NCBI GenBank assembly: GCA_934615235.1
Contig: CAKTTL010000014.1
Span: 1 to 42,203, forward strand
Length of the DNA: 42,203 nt
Source of the DNA: an uncultured Clostridia bacterium
GTDB taxonomy: Bacteria > Bacillota > Clostridia > Christensenellales > Aristaeellaceae
Direction of reading: 5' to 3'
The notes under the pieces were generated by a model, which worked only from the letters and a program-made list of their open reading frames with translations, was not told the DNA's origin and did no database searches. Within the stretch, counting starts at the first letter, position 1; each line of letters opens with the position of its first letter. Below, piece after piece: positions 1-9,722 of this stretch. The position numbers were made by a program, and so were the translations under genes.

Positions 1-76
1 AACCTTCGATTTCCCTCCTTGAACTGACGAAAAATCCGCTCGTGCTGTCGCCTCTTCCTTTTTCAGATACACCCTA
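1..76. repeat. MITE-like palindromic repeat, copy 1 (right half, cut by window start)
   Basis: This stretch matches 26700-26775 with only about 5 mismatches in 76 bases and ends in the same terminal motif, TTTTTCAGATACACCCTA (59-76). The window starts inside the element, so only its right half is visible. No coding potential is seen. It is one of three copies here (see 25615-25673 and 26612-26775), and the full copy is a centrally symmetric palindrome typical of non-autonomous mobile repeats. Mobility is inferred from structure, not shown. Confidence 0.8.
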
Positions 77-139
77 AAAAGCGGCTTTCTTAGGGAGGGG
101 GTGGGGAGGAACCTTCTTTCTCCGGAAAGAAGCTCCCAG
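76..139. repeat. Hairpin repeat, type 2, degenerate copy
   Basis: A direct repeat of 211-286: both copies begin AAAAAGCGGCTTTCTTAGGG and then form a hairpin with CTTCTTTC/GAAAGAAG arms. This copy has an imperfect stem (about 104-137) around a TCCG loop. It abuts the right end of the MITE-like repeat. It is non-coding; function unknown. Confidence 0.65.
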
Positions 140-210
140 AAGAAACAAGGAAGAATTCGAACGCGTTTGCCTGAAACGAGCTCTCCGCTTCCAGCAGACA
201 CGCATGGCCG

Positions 211-286
211 AAAAAGCGGCTTTCTTAGGGAGGGGTCTGGGGAGGGACCTTCTTTCCCCTGAAAGAAGGTCCCTCCCCAGAAAAAC
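211..286. repeat. Hairpin repeat, type 2, with perfect 20-bp stem
   Basis: Second direct copy of the repeat at 76-139. Positions 237-256 and 261-280 are perfect reverse complements, giving a 20-bp stem with a CCCT loop. It lies just downstream of the stop of the leftward gene at 301-936, but no T-run follows the stem on the minus strand, so it is not a canonical terminator. It may protect the 3' end of the transcript or be a REP-type repeat. Positions 140-210, between the copies, show nothing I can name. Confidence 0.65.
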
Positions 287-300
287 CCCGTTCGTTGTTC

Positions 301-936
301 CTACCCCCTTTTTCGAATCGGGTGCCGGATGACCGTTTTCCGTTTCTCCGGCGCGACCTTGCGCGCGTCGGAAAGGTAGATTTCGTGATGCAGCCGCGAG
401 GGGGAGAAATCGTTCTCATAGCCGTTTTCGGCGAGGAACGCGTCCATCAGCGCGACGCTGGCGGGTTCGTCGTCGTAGGGGCCGATGTGCATGATCTGTA
501 CGCATAGGCCTTCGTCGACCGGTAGGAATTCCACTGCGGAAAAATCCTGTTTTTTCTTGCGCGACGCCTCCGCAACAGCCCAGTTAAAATCGTCCTTCGC
601 GACGAAATCGGGCAGGCGGATGACGGAGATCCAGCGGAAATCCGCCTTGCGGGTCAGATCAATGCCGTCGATTCCGTCCTGAAACCAGAAGCCTTCCAGC
701 GGCGGAACGACGTATTCGAAATATCCTTCGATACGCCGGTCGCCAAGTTTGCTCATTTTAATCGTAAACGCGACGCCGTACAGGAGCGAAAGAGCGGCCT
801 GATATGCGCCGCCGGGATCGTTCGGATCGCCCGCGCCGCGCACGGCGAGATAGTTCATCGGCGGCACGCGCACGATTCCGGGCTTCGCGCTGGGCAGATA
901 GAATTCCTTATACTCCTTTTTGTAATCGAAGGGCAT
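301..936 (-). CDS. GyrI-like small-molecule-binding domain protein
   Basis: A 211-residue stand-alone protein starting MPFDYKKEYKEFY. It resembles the GyrI-like (SOUL/Rob C-terminal type) ligand-binding fold: an N-terminal YLAVRGAGDPNDP segment, a central LPDFVAKDDFNW region and a later CVQIMHIGPYDDEPASV strand-helix unit. The family binds hydrophobic or drug-like small molecules; no DNA-binding domain is present, so it is more likely a binder or hydrolase than a regulator. I chose the ATG at 936 because an AGGAAGGAG ribosome site precedes it; a longer reading frame to 1023 would run into the upstream terminator. It sits alone between a terminator and a hairpin repeat. The ligand is unknown. 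Confidence 0.8.
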   Translation of the reverse strand: MPFDYKKEYKEFYLPSAKPGIVRVPPMNYLAVRGAGDPNDPGGAYQAALSLLYGVAFTIKMSKLGDRRIEGYFEYVVPPLEGFWFQDGIDGIDLTRKADFRWISVIRLPDFVAKDDFNWAVAEASRKKKQDFSAVEFLPVDEGLCVQIMHIGPYDDEPASVALMDAFLAENGYENDFSPSRLHHEIYLSDARKVAPEKRKTVIRHPIRKRG

Positions 937-975
937 GGCGTTTCTCCTTCCTCTGCGGGCAACGGGAATGATTTC

Positions 976-994
976 ATCAGCGCTCTGCGCTGAT
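976..994. other. Short GCGC hairpin beside terminator
   Basis: A perfect 8-bp stem, ATCAGCGC/GCGCTGAT, with a 3-base loop. On the minus strand it directly follows the T-run of the terminator at 994-1033. Similar mini-hairpins occur at 21705-21722, 34132-34154 and 37416-37430. Function unknown. Confidence 0.5.
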
Positions 995-1033
995 AAAAAA
1001 ACATGCGGCGAAGCGTTCATCAACTTCGCCGCA
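994..1033 (-). terminator. Rho-independent terminator of the leftward ABC operon
   Basis: Arms CTTCGCCGCA (1024-1033) and TGCGGCGAAG (1004-1013) form a perfect 10-bp stem. It is followed on the minus strand by a run of seven T (reading as A on the plus strand, 995-1001). It lies 11 bases after the stop of the ATPase gene. Confidence 0.9.
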
Positions 1034-1043
1034 CGTTTACGCG

Positions 1044-2151
<1,108 letters not shown>

Positions 2152-2159
<8 letters not shown>

Positions 2160-4011
2160 CTACTCCCTTATCAATTGACGCGCCCGTCAGTTTGTTTACG
2201 GTCAGGTTCACCAGCAGCACCACGACGATAATCAGCAGGTTAATCGCGTTGCCGAACTGCGCCCAGCCCTTTTCGGAATACTGCATCAGCATCGTGGTCA
2301 GGATCGTATTGCTGGTGGGTACCAGCAGAACGAACAGCGACAGCTCGCGCATGCAGGAGACCATCGGCAGCAGATATCCGGACAGGAACGTGGACTTCTG
2401 GATGGGGAAGATGACGCGCGTCATGCGCTTCCACCACGGTACGCCCGTGATTACCGCGGCCTCTTCAATTTCACCCGAAAGCTGCAGCATGGCGTTCACG
2501 CCGGAGCGGGAGGCGAAGGGCAGATATTTCACCGCGCCCACCGTCGCCAGCAGCGCGAAGCCGCGCAGCCACGGGATGTGAGAGGACATGGAAAGGTAGA
2601 TCGCGCCGAAGGCGAGCGAAGGCATCAGGTAGGGGAAGAAGGAAAGGCTGTTGACCCAGCTCGCCAGCTTGCTGCCGCGCCGCTTGGCCACGCCGTAGCC
2701 CACAAGAATGCCGCTCGTGCCCGCAAAGACCGAGCAGGTGATGGCCAGCAGCAGGCTGAAGCCCAGCGCCTTCCAGACCTTGGCCGAGAGCAGAATGCCC
2801 GTGCTGTCGCCCTGGTCGAGATAATCGAGATTGCGGCCGATCCAGAAATCGAGCGTCATATTGGACAGGCTATAATCGCCCGCCTTGATGATGACCGATT
2901 CCATCGCGAAGGTGACGAGCGGCAGAATGGCCACCAGCAGCAGCACCACGACGAGGAGGATCGCAATGGGCGTATTCGCCTTGCGCAGGTTGATCTGCGA
3001 AATCTGACCGGACTTGCCGGTGACGGTTGTGAACTGCTTGCGCGAATTGGTGACGCGCTGATTGAGCAGCAGAACCGCCACGCCGAAGGCGATCATGATC
3101 GCGGCGATGATATACGCCTGACCGCTGTAGGTATCCATAAGCGCCTTCATATTGGTGGAAAGCACGTAATACCGCACGGGAGAGCCGAGGAAGACCGGCA
3201 CCGCATACGCGCTCATGGAGCTGGCGAAAACAAGCAGGAATGTCGAGAGCATCGCCGGCTTGACGATGGGCAGCGTGATGCGCGCGATAATGCGCAGCCG
3301 CGGCGTTTTGAGGATGGTTGCGGCTTCCTCAAGGTTGGCGTCCATGTTGCGCAGGATGCCGCCGATGAGGATATACGCAAACGGCGCGTAGTGCAGGCCG
3401 AGCACCAGGCTGATCGGGAAATAACCGTAGACCAGCCACTGCGGCGCGTAAATGCCGAAAACGGCGGCCATGATGCCGTTGGACGTACCGGTGCCAATGT
3501 TGACGTTCTTAAAGAACGTCTGCCAGAAGAGCGCCAGCGTCCAGGAAGGCATGATATACGGGAAAACGAATACGGTCGAAACAAACTTCTTGAAGCGGAT
3601 GTTCGTGCGCGTGATCAGAAAGGCGACCGTGCCGCCAAAGAGAATGGCGATGCACGAAGAGGTGAGAGAGACGGCCAGCGTATTGAGCAGCGGGCCGTAG
3701 AACTGCAGCCAGCTGGTAGAATACTGGACGCCCATTTCACCGCCGTCATCCAGCGTGAAAAGCAGCTTTTTGAAGTGGTTCAGCGTGTGATCGCCCGATT
3801 TCAGTCCCAGACTGCGCACGGCGCGCGCTTCGCGGCCGGAGTGCACGGTGATGGTTTCAACCATCATGGACAGAAGCGGGTACAGGGTTAAAAAGCAGAG
3901 CGCGACAAAAAAGACGAGCAGAATGATGTTCGCGGGATTGGAAAAATAGGCCCGCGTCCTGCCCATCAGCCGGCGCATTTGAACTTTCCGGGTTTTCTGG
4001 GTTTGATCCAT
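2152..4011 (-). CDS. ABC transporter permease, two fused MetI-like domains (FbpB/AfuB-type)
   Basis: A 619-residue polytopic membrane protein with about 12 hydrophobic segments arranged as two homologous halves. Each half contains the cytoplasmic EAA loop that contacts the ATPase: EEAATILKTPRLRIIARITL in the first half and EEAAVITGVPWWKRMTRVIF in the second. This double-length permease is typical of the ferric-binding/2-aminoethylphosphonate/hexose-phosphate importer group (FbpB, AfuB). It starts at the ATG at 4011 with an upstream GGGAGGG and overlaps the ATPase gene. A terminator-like hairpin separates it from the upstream binding-protein gene, which would keep permease expression below binding-protein expression. 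Substrate cannot be read from sequence. Confidence 0.92.
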
Positions 4012-4044
4012 GTTGGACAGGCCCTCCCTGAGATGATTACTGAT

Positions 4045-4085
4045 AAAAAAAGTATGCGGCGGGAAAGAGAAACCGTCCCGCCGCA
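4045..4085 (-). terminator. Terminator/attenuator between binding protein and permease
   Basis: Arms 4055-4064 (TGCGGCGGGA) and 4076-4085 (TCCCGCCGCA) make a perfect 10-bp stem, followed on the minus strand by seven T. It lies 16 bases after the binding-protein stop and 34 bases before the permease start, the usual place for partial termination in binding-protein-dependent importers. Confidence 0.85.
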
Positions 4086-4101
4086 GCGTGAAATCACCTT
4101 T

Positions 4102-5247
4102 TTACTGAATGTACTTAAGAACGAAGGAGTTGACGTCCTCGAAATGATCCAGGATGTATTCCGCGTCTTCCATCACCAGCGTGCTCTTCCACACGTTGAT
4201 GCCCAGATCGCCTTCATTGACGGCGATGGACGCGTTGGGGGAATAGGCGCCGATGTTCTTGCCCCAGGGCTGGAAGCCTTCCGCGCTCATCAGGTATTCG
4301 ATGAAGAGCATGGCGGTGTAGGGGCGCGTCGCGCCGGCGGAAACCATGGCGTACATCGGGTACATGAAGCCGGAGAAGGGTTCGACGGTGTAGCCGTTTT
4401 CGCTCGCGTCATACTGGGCGACAGTCAGGTTGTCTGTCAGCACGGAAGAGGAGCGCAGCTTGCTCAGCACGAACAGGCCGATCTTGCCGGCGGCAGTTTC
4501 CTGGCTGACTTCTTCGGCGATGGTGGTGTCGGAGGAACCGAAGGTGCAGTTGCTGAGGAACTCGGCGATCCACTTATAGCCGGCGTTCTCGTAGCTGCCC
4601 AGGTCGATTTCTTCGCCCTTCCAGGCCTTGTAGGCTTCCGCCAGCTTGCCGGACCAGTAATCGTTGGTCAGCATGGTGAGGAAGTTCATGTTGACGGTTT
4701 CATTCTGCGGGTTCTTGAAGATGATGTTGCCCTTCATTTCCGGGGCGGTCAGTTCCCAGACGTTGTGGATGGCGGGAACGTTTTCGCCGAGGTTGTTGTA
4801 GATGAAGAGCTTGTTGATGTACTGGTGAACCAGCGGGCAGAGATCGTCTTCCGCAAGGGAATCCTTCACTTCGGCCGGCACATAGTTGACAACCCAGCCG
4901 TCTTCCATCGCGTAGGTGAGGGAAGCACCGTCCTGGATCATGACCATGTCCGCGCCCTTGGCGGAACCGTTGATTTCGCTTTCGAGCTTGGTGTAGATTT
5001 CAGCGTCCTTGAGGTTGTTGGATTCAACCTTCAGGCCATACAGTTCGCCGAACGCTTCGGCGGCGGTGGCGATGCGGCTGGTGTTGCCGTAGACGATGAA
5101 GGTGCCTTCTTCGGCCAGGGCCTTTTCGACCAGCTGATCATGCGTGAGGGTTTCGCCGTCGGCGACGGTCTCGGCCACGTCGGCCAGCGCCGGGATGGCG
5201 GAGAGCGCCATGCACAGCGCCATGATCAGAGCGAGCAGTTTTTTCAT
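4102..5247 (-). CDS. ABC transporter substrate-binding protein (Fbp/Afu-type)
   Basis: A 381-residue exported binding protein. The signal peptide MKKLLALIMALCMALSAIPALA ends in ALA before DV, a signal peptidase I site. The mature part begins with an EEGTFIVYGNTSR segment and follows the pattern of periplasmic-binding-protein type II iron/polyamine/sugar-phosphate binders (SBP_bac_8-like). The ATG at 5247 is preceded by GAGGAGG; longer reading frames upstream lack a signal peptide. With the double permease and ATPase downstream and a sugar-phosphate-isomerase-like gene upstream, sugar or sugar-phosphate binding is a reasonable inference; iron or phosphonate remain possible. Confidence 0.9.
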   Translation of the reverse strand: MKKLLALIMALCMALSAIPALADVAETVADGETLTHDQLVEKALAEEGTFIVYGNTSRIATAAEAFGELYGLKVESNNLKDAEIYTKLESEINGSAKGADMVMIQDGASLTYAMEDGWVVNYVPAEVKDSLAEDDLCPLVHQYINKLFIYNNLGENVPAIHNVWELTAPEMKGNIIFKNPQNETVNMNFLTMLTNDYWSGKLAEAYKAWKGEEIDLGSYENAGYKWIAEFLSNCTFGSSDTTIAEEVSQETAAGKIGLFVLSKLRSSSVLTDNLTVAQYDASENGYTVEPFSGFMYPMYAMVSAGATRPYTAMLFIEYLMSAEGFQPWGKNIGAYSPNASIAVNEGDLGINVWKSTLVMEDAEYILDHFEDVNSFVLKYIQ

Positions 5248-5314
5248 GGGAAAATGCCTCCTCTTAAAGAGAAAAAATATATGCCCAGCCGGGAATCGCC
5301 CCGGCATGAGACGC

Positions 5315-6112
5315 TCAGTGAACCAGTCCCGACAGGCGCGCATACGCGTCCGCAAGATAGGCGGCCATATCGGCTTCAGTTTCCGTGCCCCGCGTCAGAG
5401 TATGCGACTCGAGGTGGTAATACTGCAGGCCGTACGGCTTCAGGCGGCGCATCAGCGCCGGAAAATCAATGCTTCCCTGTCCGGGCAGGAGATGCTCGTC
5501 GCCCACCTGCGGCCCGTGATTGTCGTGCAGATGGACGGTGACCAGCCGGTCGCCGAACCGGGCGAGAGGATCTTCGCCGGGCGTGAAGGCGTTCGCATGG
5601 CCGCAGTCGAAGCAGAACCGCATGCGCGGCGAAGAAACGTGCGCGTAAAGATACGCGTTATAGTTGAGGAACCGCGTGTTTTCCCACGCGAGGTTGACTT
5701 TGTATTTTTCAGCCTCTTCCGCCAGACGGCGCACGCGCTCCGCGCCGATTGCGTTGGGCGGCGGGGTTTCGAATTTCTTCGTCGTGTGCAGCACCAGGTT
5801 CGGCACGTCGTGCTCGCCGCAGAAACGGACGATGTAGCGCAGGCGTTTTTCATAGCCCGCGCCGCCTGGGGTATCGCGCCAGAGATCGGGCGTGTGTCCG
5901 GTGGGGGCGTGCATGGTGTTCACGCGAAGGCCGGCGCTCAGCGCCGCGTCGAATATCTCCTCGGGCGCGACCGCCTCCGGCGATTCCTCGCGCCAGGTGA
6001 CCATGACCGAATCGAACCCTGTTTCGCGAATCAGACGCAGCCTTTTGCGACAGGGGATGTGGTAGAAACCGAAACTGAAATCTAATCCAAGATACGGCGT
6101 CGTTACGCGCAT
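5315..6112 (-). CDS. Sugar phosphate isomerase/epimerase-like TIM barrel (xylose isomerase-like)
   Basis: A protein of about 265 residues of the AP-endonuclease-2/xylose-isomerase-like TIM-barrel family, which uses divalent metals to isomerise or epimerise sugars, inosose or related compounds. Visible family motifs include NTMHAPTG, LVLHTTK, VNLAWENTR, FCFDCGHAN, VTVHLHDNHG and YYHLESH; the Glu, Asp and His residues in these are likely metal ligands. The frame extends to 6172, but the -10 promoter box lies at 6144-6149, so translation must start inside. ATG 6112 has an AAGGAA site upstream; ATG 6136 is an alternative with none. It is the first gene of the leftward importer operon, which suggests it acts on the imported compound. 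Confidence 0.88.
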   Translation of the reverse strand: MRVTTPYLGLDFSFGFYHIPCRKRLRLIRETGFDSVMVTWREESPEAVAPEEIFDAALSAGLRVNTMHAPTGHTPDLWRDTPGGAGYEKRLRYIVRFCGEHDVPNLVLHTTKKFETPPPNAIGAERVRRLAEEAEKYKVNLAWENTRFLNYNAYLYAHVSSPRMRFCFDCGHANAFTPGEDPLARFGDRLVTVHLHDNHGPQVGDEHLLPGQGSIDFPALMRRLKPYGLQYYHLESHTLTRGTETEADMAAYLADAYARLSGLVH

Positions 6113-6143
6113 ATCATTATTATTTCCTTGTTCCATGTACCAT

Positions 6144-6172
6144 ATGATAACGTTATTTATATCACATGTCAA
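6144..6172 (-). promoter_or_regulatory. Promoter with central palindromic operator
   Basis: On the minus strand there is a consensus -35 TTGACA (6167-6172), a 17-base spacer and -10 TATCAT (6144-6149), driving the isomerase/ABC operon. A perfect palindrome ATAACGTTAT (6147-6156) overlaps the -10 and spacer. Its central CG is like LacI-family operators, so repression by such a regulator is inferred; none is encoded in the window. Confidence 0.75.
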
Positions 6173-6173
6173 C

Positions 6174-6209
6174 TGCTTTCATAATAAATTAAAAAATTAA
6201 ATGAAAGCA
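6174..6209. promoter_or_regulatory. AT-rich inverted repeat between regulator gene and operon promoter
   Basis: Perfect 9-base arms TGCTTTCAT (6174-6182) and ATGAAAGCA (6201-6209) flank an A/T-only centre that is itself nearly palindromic. It lies after the stop of the AraC-type regulator and immediately upstream of the -35 box. It could end the regulator transcript or be an upstream activator site. Confidence 0.45.
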
Positions 6210-6226
6210 TAAGAAAAAGGCACGGC

Positions 6227-8485
6227 TTATTTTGCAGCGCAGACGCCGCCTTTTTCTATTGCGGGCAGCTTGCGGTACGCGCCCGGCGTGATGCCCATGA
6301 GCTTTTCGAACGTGGCGATGAACTGTCCGGCGCTGTTATAGCCGCAGCGCGCGGCGATTTCGTTGATGGACAGTCCGCCCTCAGCGGAAAGCAGGACGCA
6401 GGCGCGTTCGATTCGCGCGCGGTTGAGGTAGGAGGTAAAGGTAACGCCGGTGAGCTGCTTGAAGTAGCGCGAGAAATAATTTGCGTTATAACCGAAATGT
6501 TCGGCGGCGGAGGAAAGATTCACGCCGGAGGCGATATTTTCGCGCACATAGCGCGTGATCTGGTCGCGGTCGCTTCCCGCGGGGTGCTGCGCTTCGCAGG
6601 CGAAGAGAATGGACAGGTTATCGCGCAGAATGCCCGCCAGCTGGTCGGCCGGAATGAGCGTGTGGGAGGGACGGATTTCGATCATCTGCCCGGCGAGCGA
6701 AGGAACGCGATTGCTGGCCGCCCAGAAAAGCTGCTGGTTGAGCGTAACGGCTACCTTTGTATATTGCGCTGCCGATACGTCGGGACGCTTGTTGCGCGCG
6801 AGCAGATCGCCGGCGTAATCCCAGGCCTTGCGCAGATCGTTCCCGCGCAGAAGCGCGGCGAGCGTAGTGGCGTAATCGGCCGGGAGATAGGCGCCGCAGG
6901 TCTGCTTGCCCGTCTGCGCTTCAGGGCCGCCGAGAAACGCGTATTCGCTCGTGATGGGCCGGGAGCGGATGATTTCCCGCGCTTCACGGAAGCATGCGTC
7001 GATACAGTCGATATGCGCAACGCCCGCGCCGTGCGCGCATACGACGATGCCGCCGGGCAGCTCGGTTTCCAGCTGCGCGCAAATGCCCGCGAGATCCGCG
7101 CAGATCTGCGCGTGTTCCTGCGGCGCGAGAGGATAGGTGATCATTGCAAATTCTTCGTCGCCTGTCCGGAGGGCGGAGAGAAGCCGCTGCCCGCACTGCT
7201 GCTTCAGCCGCGCCATGGCGACGCTCGCGTTGGAGGGTTCGCCTTCCCGCGCCGCGTCGCCCGCAAAGGCGGCTGCGGCGACGAAGACGTAAAAATGCTT
7301 CTGACTGTAGGGGGCGGGCAGGTAACGCTCCACGAGCAGATCGTCCTCGCGCGGCGTGCCGCGGAGCAGATGATAAAGCAGCGCGTCCCGCACGAGCGGC
7401 GAGGAGTAGTCCAATGCGTTCTGCGCGCTGGCGTAGTTGCTGTTGACGGCGTGGATGGACTGCAGGAGCAGCTTGCACTCGTCCGTGCGCGCGTCGACGG
7501 GATTGTCGAACTCGCGCATCAGAGCGCGCAGCGGGGTGTAGAGCTTGCGTGTGGCGAAGAACGCCGTCGCGCCCATGACGAGCGTCGCGGCGGCCAGGAG
7601 CAGAAGCAGGCTCTGCATCATGCGGCTGCTGTCGGGCATAATGTTGCTTTCCGCGTCGATCGCCACATATTCCATGCCCGCCATAAAACCGGACGCTTTG
7701 CGCACGATTACGCCCGTGCCGGGGATATGACGCGAGTATTCGCCTTCGGGCAGCGCGTCGAGAAGCGCTTTTTGCGCGCCTGCGTCCGCGAGCGGCTCGC
7801 CGTCGAGCAGAAGAAAAGCGACGCTGTTCGGAATTGTCAAAAACCGACTGATGGTCTCTTCCAATACGCCGGCGTCGACCGTTACCACGAACGTGCCGAT
7901 GGCGCGGTTGTCGCCGTAAAGGGTCTGCATTAACGCGAGGGAGGAGGCGTTAAACTGAGCTGAGCTGTCCGTGCGGACGGCGAAGGGCCACTGGCTCAGC
8001 TTGAACGGATACACTCCGCGCAGAATTTGCGAAAACGCGTCGAGATCGCCTTCGTAGCGGTTATTAAAATAGGTATCGATTTTCGTTACGCCCTGCGGCG
8101 TGAGCAGGTAATCCTTGCCGTAGAGATAGATGAAAACTTCCTTTGCGTAGTCGACGCTGCTGAGATAGGAGGAGAGCGTTTTTGTCGCGGAGCGCTGTGC
8201 CTCGGAACTGAGCTGCAGGTTCAGCAGCGGCTGCGAAGAAAGACGGGTGAGCTGTTCGCTGTTGCTCAGCGAAAGAAGAAAGGCGGCGGCGTTCTGCCAG
8301 AAGCCGTCGATCTGTTCCGCGCCGTTGGCCATTGAATTTGTCAGCACGCCCGTATGCATGGCGACGTTATGCCGGTTCTGGTAGGCGATCAGCGCGGAGG
8401 TGACCGCGGACATGATGAGCACGCAGGAAAGGAGGGTTATCAGGATGCGGTAAAACGTGCGCCCGTTGTTCGTCTGCTTTTTCAT
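6227..8485 (-). CDS. Membrane-bound AraC-family regulator with extracellular sensor domain
   Basis: A 752-residue one-component sensor-regulator. Residues about 13-35 and 291-311 are transmembrane helices enclosing a roughly 250-residue extracellular domain, probably a Cache-type ligand sensor. After a linker and a middle region, the C-terminal 100 residues (about 640-745) form a double helix-turn-helix AraC domain: LSSAAEHFGYNANYFSRYFK, then INEIAARCGYNSAGQF and the GITPGAYRK signature. Such proteins sit beside LplB/YtcP sugar importers in Firmicutes and activate them on sensing the sugar outside. It is divergent from exactly such an importer (8735-12206). The start at 8485 is the ATG before the first TM helix; the frame beyond it contains the promoter. 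Confidence 0.9.
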   Translation of the reverse strand: MKKQTNNGRTFYRILITLLSCVLIMSAVTSALIAYQNRHNVAMHTGVLTNSMANGAEQIDGFWQNAAAFLLSLSNSEQLTRLSSQPLLNLQLSSEAQRSATKTLSSYLSSVDYAKEVFIYLYGKDYLLTPQGVTKIDTYFNNRYEGDLDAFSQILRGVYPFKLSQWPFAVRTDSSAQFNASSLALMQTLYGDNRAIGTFVVTVDAGVLEETISRFLTIPNSVAFLLLDGEPLADAGAQKALLDALPEGEYSRHIPGTGVIVRKASGFMAGMEYVAIDAESNIMPDSSRMMQSLLLLLAAATLVMGATAFFATRKLYTPLRALMREFDNPVDARTDECKLLLQSIHAVNSNYASAQNALDYSSPLVRDALLYHLLRGTPREDDLLVERYLPAPYSQKHFYVFVAAAAFAGDAAREGEPSNASVAMARLKQQCGQRLLSALRTGDEEFAMITYPLAPQEHAQICADLAGICAQLETELPGGIVVCAHGAGVAHIDCIDACFREAREIIRSRPITSEYAFLGGPEAQTGKQTCGAYLPADYATTLAALLRGNDLRKAWDYAGDLLARNKRPDVSAAQYTKVAVTLNQQLFWAASNRVPSLAGQMIEIRPSHTLIPADQLAGILRDNLSILFACEAQHPAGSDRDQITRYVRENIASGVNLSSAAEHFGYNANYFSRYFKQLTGVTFTSYLNRARIERACVLLSAEGGLSINEIAARCGYNSAGQFIATFEKLMGITPGAYRKLPAIEKGGVCAAK

Positions 8486-8534
8486 AAACCCGCAAGATTC
8501 CTTTCCCTTAAAATTGTGAACTTTTGTAAGTGCA

Positions 8535-8563
8535 ATTATATCGGCGCGGACCGGCAAAGTCAA
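8535..8563 (-). promoter_or_regulatory. Promoter of the AraC-family regulator
   Basis: Minus strand: TTGACT (8558-8563), 17-base spacer, perfect TATAAT (8535-8540). The start codon at 8485 lies about 45 bases downstream. Confidence 0.8.
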
Positions 8564-8658
8564 GCCGGAGGCGGGAAAACGAACGTTACATCGGTTCAGG
8601 TATTTACATTTTTACGTGAACTGGTACAAAAAAACGCATGAAAGTAAGAAAAACAGTA

Positions 8659-8689
8659 TAGACAGAATCGATGGGTCATACCGTATAAT
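8659..8689 (+). promoter_or_regulatory. Promoter of importer cassette 1
   Basis: Plus strand: perfect TATAAT (8684-8689) with a weaker TAGACA (8659-8664) at a long 19-base spacing. A suboptimal -35 fits a promoter needing an activator such as the divergent AraC-type protein. Confidence 0.65.
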
Positions 8690-8734
8690 GGGGCGTGAGA
8701 GGACGCTCCGACAAACGGGCAGGAGGGATGCGAG

Positions 8735-9706
8735 ATGTCGCAGGAGATGAGAAACCGGCAGGATCTTTTGCAGGGCACCGGGCCGGTTCGCCGGGATATG
8801 CCGACGGGGAAATATATCCGACTCAACTGGGTGCTGTACGTGATGCTGATTCCGGGGCTGATCAATCTGATTCTTTTCAAGTATCTGCCCATGTACGGCA
8901 TTGTGGTCGCTTTTCAGGATTACTCGCCCAAGGGCGGCTTTTTCGGCTCGAAGTGGGTGGGGCTGAAACATTTCGAGGCGTTCTTCCGCGATCCGTTCTG
9001 CTGGCGCGTAATCTCCAATACGATAATTCTCGGCGTGGAGAGTCTGATTTTTTCCTTCCCCGCGCCGATTCTCCTGGCGCTGCTGCTCAACGAGCTGCGC
9101 TACCCGAAATTCAAAAAAGTGGTGCAGACGATCTCTTACATGCCCTATTTTCTTTCGGTTGTTATCGTCGTGGGCATGATGAAAGAGCTTTTCAGCATGA
9201 ACAACGGTCCGGTCAACGAGCTGCTTGCGGCGCTGGGGCTGGAGCGTAAGAACTTCTTCATGATGCCCTCCGCTTTCCGGCCGCTGTATATCGGCTCGGG
9301 CATCTGGCAGGGGATCGGGTACAGCTCGATCATCTATCTTGCCGCGATTGCCGGCATTAATCCGGAGATGTACGAATCGGCCGTCCTCGACGGCGCAAGC
9401 CGCCTCAAACAGATCTGGTACATCACCCTGCCCAGCATTCTGCCGACGATCAGCATTCTGTTTATTCTGGCCGTAGCCGGCATTCTTGGAAACGATTACC
9501 AGAAGATTCTGCTGATGTACAGCCCGCGCACCTATTCCACGGCGGACGTTGTGAACACCTACGTATACCGTTACGGCATCGAAACGGCGGGCAATCATCT
9601 GAGTTATTCCTCGGCCGTCGGGCTGCTGGTGAATCTGGTGTCGCTTGTTTTTCTGGTGATCGCCAATACCGTTACCGGCAAGCTGAGCGAAACGTCGCTG
9701 TTCTGA
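8735..9706 (+). CDS. Oligosaccharide ABC transporter permease, LplB type
   Basis: A 323-residue inner-membrane permease with six predicted TM helices. The first carries WVLYVMLIPGLINLILFKYLPMYG split by its usual charged end; the LPMYGIVVAFQDY segment is typical of LplB. The EAA loop YESAVLDGASRLKQIWYITL (about 212-231) would bind the ATPase. LplB proteins pair with a YtcP-type permease and a lipoprotein-like binding protein to import oligosaccharides, often pectin or glycosaminoglycan fragments, using a shared ATPase (MsmX). AGGAGGG precedes the ATG. First gene of an operon with 9723-10595, 10647-12206 and 12274-15186. Confidence 0.93.
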   Translation: MSQEMRNRQDLLQGTGPVRRDMPTGKYIRLNWVLYVMLIPGLINLILFKYLPMYGIVVAFQDYSPKGGFFGSKWVGLKHFEAFFRDPFCWRVISNTIILGVESLIFSFPAPILLALLLNELRYPKFKKVVQTISYMPYFLSVVIVVGMMKELFSMNNGPVNELLAALGLERKNFFMMPSAFRPLYIGSGIWQGIGYSSIIYLAAIAGINPEMYESAVLDGASRLKQIWYITLPSILPTISILFILAVAGILGNDYQKILLMYSPRTYSTADVVNTYVYRYGIETAGNHLSYSSAVGLLVNLVSLVFLVIANTVTGKLSETSLF

Positions 9707-9722
9707 GAGAGGGGGAGGAGAA

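Noticed and set aside
8535..8563. Start of the AraC-type regulator at 8563
   Set aside because: This segment is the promoter (TTGACT-N17-TATAAT); the ATG before the first TM helix at 8485 is the real start.
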